From: Malaciobacter mytili LMG 24559
Lineage (GTDB): Bacteria > Campylobacterota > Campylobacteria > Campylobacterales > Arcobacteraceae
Assembly: GCF_003346775.1 (NCBI RefSeq)
Contig: NZ_CP031219.1
Coordinates: 1,488,001 to 1,552,000 of the forward strand
Direction of reading: 5' to 3'
Length of the DNA stretch: 64,000 nucleotides
This document shows positions 36,293 to 45,138 of this stretch, piece by piece (position 1 is the first letter of the stretch; every line of letters begins with the position of its first letter). The notes below the pieces were generated by a model. The model was not told where the DNA came from. It did no database searches and saw only the letters and a list, made by a program, of their open reading frames with translations. The translations under genes were made by a program, and so were the position numbers.

Positions 36293-36987
36293 AAATTTAC
36301 CACCAAATGATTATTAACTTTTAAAATTGAGTTATTATAAAATTTTTTTAAAACTTCATTTGAAAAAAACTCTTCATGAAAACCAAAAAATTCTATTTTT
36401 CCCTCTTTTAAAAATAAAACCTTAAATTTTAAAGCATATGCTAAATCAAGATTATGAGTTATTACAATTTTTTGTTTTAATAAGTCTGAATTTAATATTT
36501 CAAAAACCTCTTTTAATCTACTTATATCTAAATTTGCAGTTAATTCATCAAAAATTGTAATATTTGCATTGTGTAAAATACTAGAAGCTAAAAGCAAAAG
36601 TTGTTTTTCTCCTGAACTTAAATCCATACAAGACCTATTTTGTAGTTTTTTTAAATTTAAAAGCTTTATTAATTCTTCAATTTTCTTATTATTTACACTT
36701 TGAATACAAGAGAGTTCTAAAAACTCTTTTAAAGTGATATACTCATCAAAAATAGAAAACTTAGGAGGTATATAATTTATATATTTAGCTCTTTTTAATT
36801 CACTTAAATTATTTAAATCTTCATTAAAAAGTTTTACTTTTGAACTACTAATTAAACCACATAATACTTTAGCCAAAGTACTTTTTCCTGCTCCATTTTC
36901 TCCTAAAATTACTAGATTTTCATCACTTTTCAAAGAAAATGAAACCTCTTTTAATATAAAGTTATTAAAATTATTTATTTCTAACAT
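36289..36987 (-). CDS. btuD: Cobalamin ABC transporter ATPase (BtuD-like)
   Basis: 232 aa. Walker A GENGAGKST, signature LSSGEKQLLLLASS, Walker B ITIFDELTANLD and switch VITHNLDLA. It is short at the C-terminus compared with FecE/FhuC. Start overlaps the btuF end by 17 nt; a somewhat later start is possible but the MLEINNFNNFILKEVSFSL opening is a normal first strand. Energises the permease that follows. Confidence 0.85.
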   Translation of the reverse strand: MLEINNFNNFILKEVSFSLKSDENLVILGENGAGKSTLAKVLCGLISSSKVKLFNEDLNNLSELKRAKYINYIPPKFSIFDEYITLKEFLELSCIQSVNNKKIEELIKLLNLKKLQNRSCMDLSSGEKQLLLLASSILHNANITIFDELTANLDISRLKEVFEILNSDLLKQKIVITHNLDLAYALKFKVLFLKEGKIEFFGFHEEFFSNEVLKKFYNNSILKVNNHLVVNL

Positions 36988-37792
36988 CTTCTAAAATCTT
37001 TTTGAAATCATCTATAAAGTATATAACTCTATGGCTTGGTATACCAGCATACTCTTTATCAATAGCATAGATATTATTTTTAATTGCTGCATTTATAGGA
37101 AGGTTTTTCCATTGTTTTTTTATCTCTTCTAAGCCTTCTTTATCTTCTTGAAAAAAAGCAGCCAAAAGAATAATAATATCTGGATTCATAGCTATTATTT
37201 TTTCTATATTTACAACTGGCTGTGCACTATTTTTTGATATATAAGCATTTTGATTATTTGAAGCTTTTATAATATCATTAAAATATAGGTTATTCCCCAC
37301 AATAAAGATATTTTTGCTTAGATTTTTACTTGGATGTATTATGATGACTATTTTTTTATCTGAAACAATATTTTCTAAGTTTTTCAAACTTTGATTTATT
37401 TTCATAACTAATGAAGAAGCCAATTTTTCTTTATTAAACTCTTTTCCTAAAGTTAAAATAGTATTTTTTATTGAATCTAAGGTATCTGTTTTAAAAACTA
37501 AAGTTTTTATATTTAAAGCTTTTAAATTCTCTAAAAGTTTTTGATCATAATTTTGAGCTATTACTAAAGTTGGTTTAACTTCTAATATTTTTTCTAAAGA
37601 GATATTTGCATATCCTCCAACTTTTTTAATTTCTTTTGATTGACTAGGATAATTGCAATAAGTAGTATTTGCTACAATATTTTTACCCTCACCCAAAGCA
37701 AATACTATTTCATTAATAGATGGGGAAAGAGTTACAATTCTCTCTGCCCATATAAAACTAATAAAACTTACTAAGATTAGTAATATTTTCAT
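36971..37792 (-). CDS. btuF: Periplasmic cobalamin-binding protein (BtuF-like)
   Basis: 273 aa. Signal peptide (about 1-16), then the class III binding fold typical of BtuF/FecB: ERIVTLSPSINEIVFALGEG, KKVGGYANISLEKILEVKPTLVIA, MNPDIIILLAAF and GIPSHRVIYFIDD. Overlaps the btuB stop by one base. Passes corrinoid from the outer-membrane receptor to the inner-membrane importer. Confidence 0.87.
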   Translation of the reverse strand: MKILLILVSFISFIWAERIVTLSPSINEIVFALGEGKNIVANTTYCNYPSQSKEIKKVGGYANISLEKILEVKPTLVIAQNYDQKLLENLKALNIKTLVFKTDTLDSIKNTILTLGKEFNKEKLASSLVMKINQSLKNLENIVSDKKIVIIIHPSKNLSKNIFIVGNNLYFNDIIKASNNQNAYISKNSAQPVVNIEKIIAMNPDIIILLAAFFQEDKEGLEEIKKQWKNLPINAAIKNNIYAIDKEYAGIPSHRVIYFIDDFKKILEDVRNK

Positions 37793-39606
37793 TAAAAATC
37801 AACCTTTAAACCTGCATATATACTTCTTCCAGCTGTTGCATATCCATCAATAGTTTGATAAAATTTATCTGTTAAATTTTCAAGTTTTAAATAAATTTTT
37901 GTTTTTTTATCCAATTCATAATTTATAACTGAGTTAAATAAAGTATATCTTCCTGTTTGCTCACCTGAATTATTTACTTTATCATACCTAGTTCCTACAT
38001 AAGAACCATTTAGATTTAAATGTAATTTTGTAAAACCATAATAATCTAAAGAGAATCCTAGCTGTCTTTTTGGTCTTCTTGCTAAAGGTTCTTTATTTTC
38101 ATTTTTAGCACTTAAATGTGTATAATTTAAAGAAAGCAAAGTATCTTGAAAAATTTCATTTGTATATTTTGCTTCTATACCTTTAAATCTTGATACCCCT
38201 GAAGTATTCACATATTGATTAGATTCCCAAGAAATTAAATCTTCAACCTTATTATTAAAATAAGTTAAACTAAGATTTTTATAGTTTAAAGTTACATCAT
38301 ATCCCTTTGACTTTTCAGGTTTTAAATTAGGATTTGAAATTCCCCAAGGATTTAATATCTTAATAATATTAGGAGCATTATAAGCTGTTCCATAATTAGA
38401 GCTTAAAGAAAGTTTTTCCATAAAATCATATCTAAATCCTACTTTCCCTGTAACTTCATCATCAAAGTTAGAATAACTATCTCTTCTTAATGTTTGATTT
38501 AAAAGTAACTTATCAAAGCTATTTGTATTTGAAAAAAATATTGCTTTATTAGTGTTTTTATCTTGATTTGAACTTCCACTTACTTGAGAATAATCTACTT
38601 TATACTCTTCTTTTGAAAGACCAGCAATTATAAAATCTTTTTTATTATAAAAAATAGTATCAGTAAGCTCTAATATTTTAGTTTTTCCAGTATATCCATT
38701 AACCCCAAAAGTTGCATCTAAATTTGATTTTTTAAATTTTGACAGGTCATATTTAACTTTAATATCATGATTTTTATATTTTTTTGTATAAAAAACTGAA
38801 TATAAATTTGTTCTACTTTTTGCTCTTTGTATTGCATTTGGAGCATTAAAATCATCATACTCCACATTTGAATTTATATAATTATAAATAAATCCTACTC
38901 TATCATCTGAAGTTAAATAGTAGTTTGTTTTTAAATTTACAGTTGTATTTTGATAACCATCTCTTTCAAAATCTTTTTCACTTTTTTTTTCTTCTATTTG
39001 AGATGAAAAACCTTTAGTTAAAAATCTATTTGCACTGATTTTAAAATCATATTTTTCTTCTTTATTAGATAAAGTCATACCATATTTTTTAGTTAAATAA
39101 CTTCCTGCTTCAGCATTAATTGAAGCATTTAAACCTTCTTTAGCATTTTTTGTAATAATATTTATAACCCCTGCACTTGCATCAGAACCATATATTCCAC
39201 TATATGCTCCTTTAATAACCTCTATTCTTTCAATATCTGAAGCCATTAAATTTTCAAAAGATGCTCCACTTGTATTTGAGGGGTCTTGGTATCTTATACC
39301 ATCTACTAAAACAAGGATTCTATTACTAGACATTCCTCTTAAAAAAATACTTGTTGTATTTCCAACTGAACCATTTGAAGTAAATGAGATACCAGAAACT
39401 GAAGTCAAAGCTTCACTTACTGTTGTAAAATTTCTCTCTTCTATCTCTTCTTTAGTAATTACTTCTACATTTGAAGTTACATTATTTATTGTTTGTTCTG
39501 TTTTTGAAGCACCTGTGATAGTTATTGGAGAAATTTGATAATTTGCATAGGTTGTTGTAGCTAAAAAAAAGCTTGCTACTAAGCTTAAAGGTAATTTTTG
39601 TTTCAT
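37792..39606 (-). CDS. btuB: TonB-dependent outer-membrane cobalamin receptor (BtuB-like)
   Basis: 604 aa. Signal peptide (about 1-21), a TonB-box-like ISPITITGAS, the plug domain (VEVITKEEIEERNFTTVSEA, IFLRGMSSNRILVLVDGIRY, IERIEVIKGAYSGIYGSDAS) and a 22-strand barrel ending in aromatic Phe (YAGLKVDF). GVINIITK closes the plug. B12 specificity is inferred from the corrin gene cluster around it. Its ATG overlaps the stop of a possible 65-aa upstream ORF (ATGA). Confidence 0.9.
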   Translation of the reverse strand: MKQKLPLSLVASFFLATTTYANYQISPITITGASKTEQTINNVTSNVEVITKEEIEERNFTTVSEALTSVSGISFTSNGSVGNTTSIFLRGMSSNRILVLVDGIRYQDPSNTSGASFENLMASDIERIEVIKGAYSGIYGSDASAGVINIITKNAKEGLNASINAEAGSYLTKKYGMTLSNKEEKYDFKISANRFLTKGFSSQIEEKKSEKDFERDGYQNTTVNLKTNYYLTSDDRVGFIYNYINSNVEYDDFNAPNAIQRAKSRTNLYSVFYTKKYKNHDIKVKYDLSKFKKSNLDATFGVNGYTGKTKILELTDTIFYNKKDFIIAGLSKEEYKVDYSQVSGSSNQDKNTNKAIFFSNTNSFDKLLLNQTLRRDSYSNFDDEVTGKVGFRYDFMEKLSLSSNYGTAYNAPNIIKILNPWGISNPNLKPEKSKGYDVTLNYKNLSLTYFNNKVEDLISWESNQYVNTSGVSRFKGIEAKYTNEIFQDTLLSLNYTHLSAKNENKEPLARRPKRQLGFSLDYYGFTKLHLNLNGSYVGTRYDKVNNSGEQTGRYTLFNSVINYELDKKTKIYLKLENLTDKFYQTIDGYATAGRSIYAGLKVDF

Positions 39607-39800
39607 TGTCTGTTTTTTCCTAGATTCTTTGTTAAATGTGATTTTATGGGTTTTAACTCATTTTTTAGTAATATTATATATACCTTTACAGTTATGTTTT
39701 TATCTAAATTAGTAATTAAACTATTTAAATTTCTAAGCTTTATTAGTATTGTAGATAAAAGTATCCCAAATAAAGTAAAATATTTCTTTATCTTTTTCAA
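39603..39800 (-). CDS. Possible small ORF translationally coupled to btuB, 65 aa
   Basis: TTG at 39800 has SD GAGG 5 nt away and follows a TATAAT promoter element; the frame ends in ATGA overlapping the btuB start. The product is basic with an N-terminal hydrophobic stretch (MKKIKKYFTLFGILLSTILI) like a signal or small membrane peptide. It could be a real small protein, or an incidental leader that sets btuB translation. No homolog recognised. Confidence 0.4.
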   Translation of the reverse strand: MKKIKKYFTLFGILLSTILIKLRNLNSLITNLDKNITVKVYIILLKNELKPIKSHLTKNLGKNRQ

Positions 39801-39809
39801 GTTTCCCTC

Positions 39810-39842
39810 TGTTTAAAAATTGTGAAATTATATTGTTTAAAA
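39810..39842. promoter_or_regulatory. btuB promoter with repeated TGTTTAAAA motif
   Basis: Minus-strand TATAAT at 39832-39827 is flanked by direct repeats of TGTTTAAAA (39810-39818 and 39834-39842), 24 bp apart. The same motif, as TTGTTTAAAA, is doubled before cbiM. Probable binding sites for a shared regulator; no cobalamin riboswitch box is visible. Confidence 0.45.
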
Positions 39843-39843
39843 A

Positions 39844-40695
39844 TTAAGTACAATTTAATGAAAAAATTTTATCAAATTTTAAAAGAAACTCTTTATAACA
39901 AACCTCTTTATACTTTTTTTCTTTTATAAAAATATATCTTTTTAGTGCATAATATAAGCATACATATAAAAGATAATTTTTTAACTCTTTTAAAGTTATT
40001 TTTTCACAATAAGTTTTTAAAAAAGCTTTTGCTTTTTCTATATTAAAGTTACTATCTTTATCAAAACACCAAGAGATTAAAATAATTGCAAGATCTATAT
40101 TTTTATCTCCTAAACAACTATTAGAAAAATCATAAACTCCACTTAATTTATTTTCTAAAAACTTTACATTATCTGGAAATAAATCTGCATGAATTAAACA
40201 ATTATTTTTAAGTTTTAACTCTTCAATTAATTTAAATCGTTTCGTAAACTCCTCTACTCTTTCATTTTGTTTAAATGAAGTAATAAGTAAAGATAAATCA
40301 AAAGTTTTTTTTGTTGTAAACTCTAGCTTTTTTAAATGTAGTTGCTTTAAAAATAAAGCAATTTCTTTTAAACTATTAAAAGTAATGTTTTCTAAAGAAA
40401 AACCTTTTATAAAGCTAAAAATCACCATAGGTTTTTTATAGTTTTTATAAAGGTATAAAGGTTTTGAAATTGGTAAGTCTTTAATACTTTTTAATAAATT
40501 TATCTCTTCTTCAACCTCTATAAAAGTTGAATTTTCATAAATTTTTAAAATATATTTTTTATTAGTATTATCTGTAAGAATATAAACTGTATCAGAAATA
40601 CCACTTACAGTTTCTTCTAAATTTATAAATAAAAAATCATGGGTGTTTTTTAATAAATTTAATTCCTTTAATGTAAGTTTAGTTTTTACACCCAT
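39844..40695 (-). CDS. ThrB/APH-like small-molecule kinase in the cobalamin cluster
   Basis: About 283 aa. ATG at 40695, just after the cbiL stop, is preferred to the TTG at 40719. The catalytic loop HADLFPDNVKF and the metal site GVYDFSNSCLGDKNIDLAI are those of type-II homoserine kinases and aminoglycoside phosphotransferases (APH fold). In this position, inside a corrinoid operon, it might phosphorylate threonine or aminopropanol for the nucleotide loop, the job of PduX or BluE elsewhere; homoserine is the alternative. That role is inference. Confidence 0.78.
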   Translation of the reverse strand: MGVKTKLTLKELNLLKNTHDFLFINLEETVSGISDTVYILTDNTNKKYILKIYENSTFIEVEEEINLLKSIKDLPISKPLYLYKNYKKPMVIFSFIKGFSLENITFNSLKEIALFLKQLHLKKLEFTTKKTFDLSLLITSFKQNERVEEFTKRFKLIEELKLKNNCLIHADLFPDNVKFLENKLSGVYDFSNSCLGDKNIDLAIILISWCFDKDSNFNIEKAKAFLKTYCEKITLKELKNYLLYVCLYYALKRYIFIKEKKYKEVCYKEFLLKFDKIFSLNCT

Positions 40696-40702
40696 TTTTT
40701 CT

Positions 40703-41365
40703 CTATTGGAGAAAATCAATAAATAAAGTCATATATTTATCAACTTTTTGTTTTTTATAATCTAAAATTTGTTCTTCTTTATAATTTAAATTCTCAAAAG
40801 TATAAATCAAATTTTTATTTTTGATATTTTCTGTACTCATACCTATTTTTGGTCTCATATATACAGTGGTAAAAGGTACTTTCTTCTTATGTAATGGTCT
40901 AATTAAAAAACTACTATCTCCAACACAAAGAGGTTTTTTAACCTTTGCAGAAGCATGGGAAAAAGAAGTAACTCCTGGGATTACTTCACACTGTTTATAA
41001 ATAGTAATGTTTTGCTCTTTTATTAAATCTAAAAGATAATAAACCGTACTATAAACTGCACTATCTCCTAAAGTTACAAAAGATAGAGTTTTATACTCAT
41101 TAAATGAGTTATAAATAATATCAACTTGTCTTTGCCAATCTTCCTTTTGAAATTTCATTGGAGAATACATAGGAATAATAGGTTTATCAAAACCAAATTC
41201 ATCCATTAATTTTTTTACTATTTTATAAGTCATTGACCTTACAAAGCTATTATCAGCACTTTTTGTAGGGATACAAATAGCATCACTTTGTTTTAATGCT
41301 TTTAAAGCTTTTACTGTTATTAATTCATAATCCCCTGGACCTAAAGAAACCATATATAATTTCAT
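40703..41365 (-). CDS. cbiL: Precorrin-2/cobalt-factor II C20-methyltransferase
   Basis: 220 aa, tetrapyrrole methylase fold. MKLYMVSLGPGDYELITVKALKAL holds the SAM-binding GPGD loop; LGDSAVYSTVYYLLDLIK and VIPGVTSFSHASA are CbiL/CobI features. It adds the C20 methyl early in corrin-ring building. Follows cbiK by 8 nt. Confidence 0.9.
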   Translation of the reverse strand: MKLYMVSLGPGDYELITVKALKALKQSDAICIPTKSADNSFVRSMTYKIVKKLMDEFGFDKPIIPMYSPMKFQKEDWQRQVDIIYNSFNEYKTLSFVTLGDSAVYSTVYYLLDLIKEQNITIYKQCEVIPGVTSFSHASAKVKKPLCVGDSSFLIRPLHKKKVPFTTVYMRPKIGMSTENIKNKNLIYTFENLNYKEEQILDYKKQKVDKYMTLFIDFLQ

Positions 41366-41373
41366 ATTTTACC

Positions 41374-42216
41374 TTAGTAAGTCATCTGTTTATGACTAAT
41401 ACCTAATATTTTAAAAGAGTCTTTTATATTATTAAGTATTATTTCTTGTGTTTTTTCTAATTCCAATAAATTAAAACTTTCACTATTAGTTAAAGAAGGA
41501 GCAATAAATGCTTCAAAACATTCACTTAAATCCTCTTTTATCTCAAACATATCTTTTATATAATGATTTCCACTAACCAAAAGTAAAGGAACTACTTGAA
41601 CTTTTTTAAAGCCTTTTTCTTTTATTTTTGTTTTTATAGCTTCATTTATGTGAAAATAAGGAAAAGAACCTTCTAGTGAACATGTAAAATTTCTTTTATC
41701 TATTAATTCTAAAAAAGAACTTGTATAATTAATAGAATCAATTCCTATTGTATTTAATTTTGGTGTACCATGAATAACATATAAATTTGCAGTATCTTCT
41801 TTTGATACTTGTTCATTTAATTGTTTTAAATATACTGTGGTATCTTTTGTAGTAGTTAAAATAGCATTTGTTATACCAATATTTGCCATAGAAAAATATT
41901 TAAAACCATCTACAATTTTCTTTAAAAATTCATGTTCATCTGTTGGATAAATATTAACAGAAACCACAACCACATGTTTATACCCTTGCATATCCACATC
42001 TGCAAGAGTTTGTGGAAGATTTTTATAAATCTCTTTTTTTTGTTTTTTTAATAGTTTAATAACCATTCTTGAAGAAAAAGAGGTAAAAACTTCACAATCA
42101 GGGTATGCCTCTTTTACTTTTTCTTCTAAATCTAAATATTTTTGTTGTTCAATTACTGAACCAAAACAAGCAAGAACAATTGCTCTTTTTCTATTATAAT
42201 GCCTAAATCTTTTCAT
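41374..42216 (-). CDS. cbiK: Sirohydrochlorin cobaltochelatase CbiK
   Basis: 280 aa. KRAIVLACFGSVIEQQKYLDLEEKV and FTSFSSRMVIKLLKKQ match CbiK-type anaerobic chelatases; candidate metal-ligand histidines lie in YVIHGTPKL and LLLVSGNHYIKDMF. Inserts Co2+ into sirohydrochlorin, the entry to the anaerobic (cobalt-early) branch. Start overlaps the cbiM stop by one base. Confidence 0.9.
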   Translation of the reverse strand: MKRFRHYNRKRAIVLACFGSVIEQQKYLDLEEKVKEAYPDCEVFTSFSSRMVIKLLKKQKKEIYKNLPQTLADVDMQGYKHVVVVSVNIYPTDEHEFLKKIVDGFKYFSMANIGITNAILTTTKDTTVYLKQLNEQVSKEDTANLYVIHGTPKLNTIGIDSINYTSSFLELIDKRNFTCSLEGSFPYFHINEAIKTKIKEKGFKKVQVVPLLLVSGNHYIKDMFEIKEDLSECFEAFIAPSLTNSESFNLLELEKTQEIILNNIKDSFKILGISHKQMTY

Positions 42217-42896
42217 TATTTTGCACTATTATAAAGTCTTGCTTCAACATAAGAACTTGATTTTAAACTATTTAATGTTTTTGCCCCAGCAAGTACTGCT
42301 AAATCAATAAATGGCTCTAAAATTACAACACTCATATATGCAATACCAAAATTAACTACTGAAGTTAAGTTCTCAACTGCAAAACCTTGCCCATAAAGTG
42401 CCCAAAAAGCAACCCATGATACAATTCCCCCTTGATACATTAAAGATAATTTTAAAGCATCAGTATATTTTATATCTTTATATGCAATATTTTTTGGAAT
42501 AATTTTTAAAGCCACATAACTCATAGCAAATAAAGGCATAAGTAGTGTAGTAACATTTATACTATATTGTGGTAAATCAAAAGGAGCAAAAAATAACCCT
42601 TGAATTAATAAACCAAAAGCTAAACCAAAAGCTGTAGGGGCAACACCAAAAATTAAAAATAGAGTTGAACCTAAGATTAGGTGAACTTCAGATACACCAA
42701 CAGGATGATGAGGAAAAACTTCAAAAAACATAAATACTAAAATAGTTGCAATAAATGTTTTTACAAACATAGCAATAGCACCACTTTGTTTTATATTTTC
42801 AACTGCTAATTTTGCTGCAATACCAAATGAAACTGCTGCTGTTCCATAACTTAAAACCATTTTTGCGCCATGCACAATACCTGCTTCAATATGCAT
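42216..42896 (-). CDS. cbiM: CbiM-like cobalt transport membrane protein
   Basis: 226 aa with about six to seven helices. The N-terminus MHIEAGIVHGAKMVLSYG keeps the Met-His metal-coordinating start of CbiM/NikM; SEVHLILGSTLFLIFGVAPTAFGLAFGLLIQGLFF is the CbiM core. No cbiN, cbiQ or cbiO follows, so it is a stand-alone CbiM or borrows ECF ATPases from elsewhere. First gene of the minus-strand cobalamin run, delivering cobalt for CbiK. Confidence 0.87.
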   Translation of the reverse strand: MHIEAGIVHGAKMVLSYGTAAVSFGIAAKLAVENIKQSGAIAMFVKTFIATILVFMFFEVFPHHPVGVSEVHLILGSTLFLIFGVAPTAFGLAFGLLIQGLFFAPFDLPQYSINVTTLLMPLFAMSYVALKIIPKNIAYKDIKYTDALKLSLMYQGGIVSWVAFWALYGQGFAVENLTSVVNFGIAYMSVVILEPFIDLAVLAGAKTLNSLKSSSYVEARLYNSAK

Positions 42897-42934
42897 AGGT
42901 AATCCTTTATTATTTAATGTAAGACTAAATTTAA

Positions 42935-42956
42935 TTGTTTAAAAAATTGTTTAAAA
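42935..42956. promoter_or_regulatory. Tandem TTGTTTAAAA repeat upstream of cbiM
   Basis: TTGTTTAAAA at 42935-42944 and again at 42947-42956, period 12 bp. Equivalent copies flank the btuB promoter at 24-bp spacing. Lies 39-60 bp upstream of the cbiM start. Confidence 0.45.
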
Positions 42957-42987
42957 TTGTAATAAAATAGAAGTTTGTGGGGGATCT

Positions 42988-43114
42988 AAAGAGTTTATTT
43001 TGTTTTCATAAGCTCTTTTGTGGTATAAAGTATTATTAGTTTCATTAGTAGATAACTTATTAATTGTCGAATACATCGCAATTATTGACAATTTAAAGTA
43101 ACGCTTTTTATACC
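42988..43114. promoter_or_regulatory. Nested inverted repeats in the cbiM-cbiA divergent region
   Basis: Three dyads: AAAGAG/CTCTTT (42988-42993 and 43013-43018), GGTATAAA/TTTATACC (43022-43029 and 43107-43114) and, enclosed by the latter, AATTGTC/GACAATT (43062-43068 and 43087-43093). They could fold as a branched leader for cbiA, or hold operator sites. No canonical cobalamin riboswitch sequence (AGCC...GGGAGAC...) is present. Confidence 0.4.
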
Positions 43115-43169
43115 CTCTAAGATTTTTCATAGCTAAATTATAGCTAAAAAAAATTATAAAGAGGTAAAA

Positions 43170-44438
43170 TTGAATTCTATTTTAATATCTGCAATAGCTT
43201 CCAATCAAGGGAAGACTTTATTAACTACTGCATTATTATATCACTACAAAAATAGTGTAAGACCTTTTAAAATTGGTCCAGATTATATTGACCCTCAATT
43301 TCATAAAAAAATCTGTAATATAGACTCTATAAATCTTGATACTTTTATAATGAATGAACAACAAGTCTTATGGCTATTTAATCACTATTCAAATAAAAAA
43401 TTCTCTATACTTGAAGGTGTGATGGGCTTTTATGATGGTATGAATATGGGTTGCTCTGCTTATAATATTGGAAAACTATTAAATATTCCTACTATTTTAA
43501 TCTTAGATGGTAGTGGCTCATATATAACAATTAGTGCCGTTTTAAAAGGTCTTAAAACTTATAAAGAAGATAACACTATAAAAGCTGTTGTCTTAAATAA
43601 ACTCTCTTCTTCTATGCATTTTGAACTAATTAAAACTCAAATAGAAAGTGATTTTAATGATATTGAGGTTTTAGGTTGGATAAAAAAAGATTTAACTACT
43701 TTAAAAACAACTCATTTGGGTTTAGATTTAAACTCAATAAATAAACAAGTTTTAGAAGAACTTTCAAAAGAGGTTTTAGAAAATATAAATTTAAAAAAAC
43801 TAGAAGAGCTTTCTTCTTATAAAAAAAAGACAGTTTTAGAATATCCTTTTAATAGTTTTTCTAAAATAGATAAAAAAGTAGCAATTATAAATGATGAAAA
43901 TTTTTCTTTTTTATATTATGATAATTTTAAGTTTTTAGAAGAGCTATTTTTAGAAGTTGAAATTATTAATCCCTCAAAAGATGAAGAGATTTCAAAAGAT
44001 ACCCATTTAGTTTTTATTCCAGGAGGATATGTAGAAACACAAATAAACTATAATAGAATAAAAGATAAAAATAGATTTAAAAACTCTTTATTAACTCATA
44101 TTAAAAATAAAAAATATGTTTATGCTGAGTGTGCGGGACTTTTATATTTAAGTAAAAGTGTAGATGATAAAAAGATGAGTGAAGTATTAGATGTGGAATT
44201 TACTTTAACAAATAAAAGAGTTAGACTTGGGTATTACTATAGTGAAAATGGACTAAAAGGTCATGCTTTTCATTATACAAAACCAAAAAGTCTAGATAAT
44301 GCAATTGATATTTTAAGTAAAAAACCAAATATAAAAGGCCAAGAAGCAGCTTGGAGAAAACAGAATGTTTATGGAACTTATTTACATACAATGTTTAGAA
44401 ATAATTTAACTATATTAAAGGATTACTTTGGAATTTAA
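43170..44438 (+). CDS. cbiA: Cobyrinate a,c-diamide synthase
   Basis: 422 aa. TTG start with SD AAAGAGG. N-terminal P-loop-like ASNQGKTLLTTALL, KIGPDYIDPQFH and EGVMGFYDG; the C-terminal class-I glutamine amidotransferase domain has nucleophile Cys in YAECAGLLYL and the His in YGTYLHTMF. It amidates the a and c carboxylates of cob(II)yrinate using glutamine and ATP. First gene of the plus-strand cobalamin operon, diverging from cbiM. Confidence 0.92.
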   Translation: MNSILISAIASNQGKTLLTTALLYHYKNSVRPFKIGPDYIDPQFHKKICNIDSINLDTFIMNEQQVLWLFNHYSNKKFSILEGVMGFYDGMNMGCSAYNIGKLLNIPTILILDGSGSYITISAVLKGLKTYKEDNTIKAVVLNKLSSSMHFELIKTQIESDFNDIEVLGWIKKDLTTLKTTHLGLDLNSINKQVLEELSKEVLENINLKKLEELSSYKKKTVLEYPFNSFSKIDKKVAIINDENFSFLYYDNFKFLEELFLEVEIINPSKDEEISKDTHLVFIPGGYVETQINYNRIKDKNRFKNSLLTHIKNKKYVYAECAGLLYLSKSVDDKKMSEVLDVEFTLTNKRVRLGYYYSENGLKGHAFHYTKPKSLDNAIDILSKKPNIKGQEAAWRKQNVYGTYLHTMFRNNLTILKDYFGI

Positions 44439-45138
44439 AATTGAAGAACCACCAATTAATATTGGAGCAGATATTTCAGTAAAATCATTTGAAATGATTG
44501 AAGAAGAGTTAAAAGAGTATGAAAAAATAAAAGAGTTTGATAATGAACAAAAAGAGGTAATTAGCAGACTTATTCATACAACTACTTGTTTTGAAGAAGT
44601 ATTAAATAATATTTACTTTTCAAAAGATGCTATAAAAAGAGTACAAGAACTACTTTTAAATAAAGCAAAAATTATTGTTGATGTAAATATGATAAAAGTT
44701 GGACTTAGTGATTTTTATTTAAAAAAGTATGAAAATGAAGTTGTTTGTTATATAAATGAACCTTTTACTTTTGAAATGGCAGAAAAAAATAAAACAACAA
44801 GAAGTTATGCAGCAGTAGTTGAAGCTATAAAAAGACATAAAAATGAACCAATGGTTTTAGCTTGTGGAAATGCACCTACTTTTATCTATGCTGCTATAAA
44901 TACTTTATTAGAAGAAAAAGTTGATTTATCAAAAGTTGCTTTATTACTATTTCCTGTTGGCTTTGTAAATGTGGTAGAATCAAAAGCATATGGTAGAAAA
45001 TTTTGTGATTTTTTTGATGTTGCAGGTATTATTATGCAAGGAAGATTTGGAAGTTCAACTATGAGTGTAGCAACTTTACATGCTATTTACAAACTAATAA
45101 AAGATTATGATAAAGATGAGAAATATAATGGAAAATAA
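44428..45138 (+). CDS. cbiC: Precorrin-8X / cobalt-precorrin-8 methylmutase
   Basis: 236 aa. TTG start with SD AAAGG inside the cbiA 3' end (11-nt overlap). RLIHTTTCFEEVLNNIYFSKDA contains the active-site His; IIVDVNMIKVGLS, ACGNAPTFIYAAI and PVGFVNVVESK are typical CbiC/CobH blocks. Moves a methyl from C11 to C12 to give cobyrinate. Confidence 0.92.
   Translation: MEFKIEEPPINIGADISVKSFEMIEEELKEYEKIKEFDNEQKEVISRLIHTTTCFEEVLNNIYFSKDAIKRVQELLLNKAKIIVDVNMIKVGLSDFYLKKYENEVVCYINEPFTFEMAEKNKTTRSYAAVVEAIKRHKNEPMVLACGNAPTFIYAAINTLLEEKVDLSKVALLLFPVGFVNVVESKAYGRKFCDFFDVAGIIMQGRFGSSTMSVATLHAIYKLIKDYDKDEKYNGK

Noticed and set aside
39607-39843. Cobalamin riboswitch before btuB
   Set aside because: No B12 box or GCCACTG-like element was found on either strand here or in the cbiM-cbiA gap.
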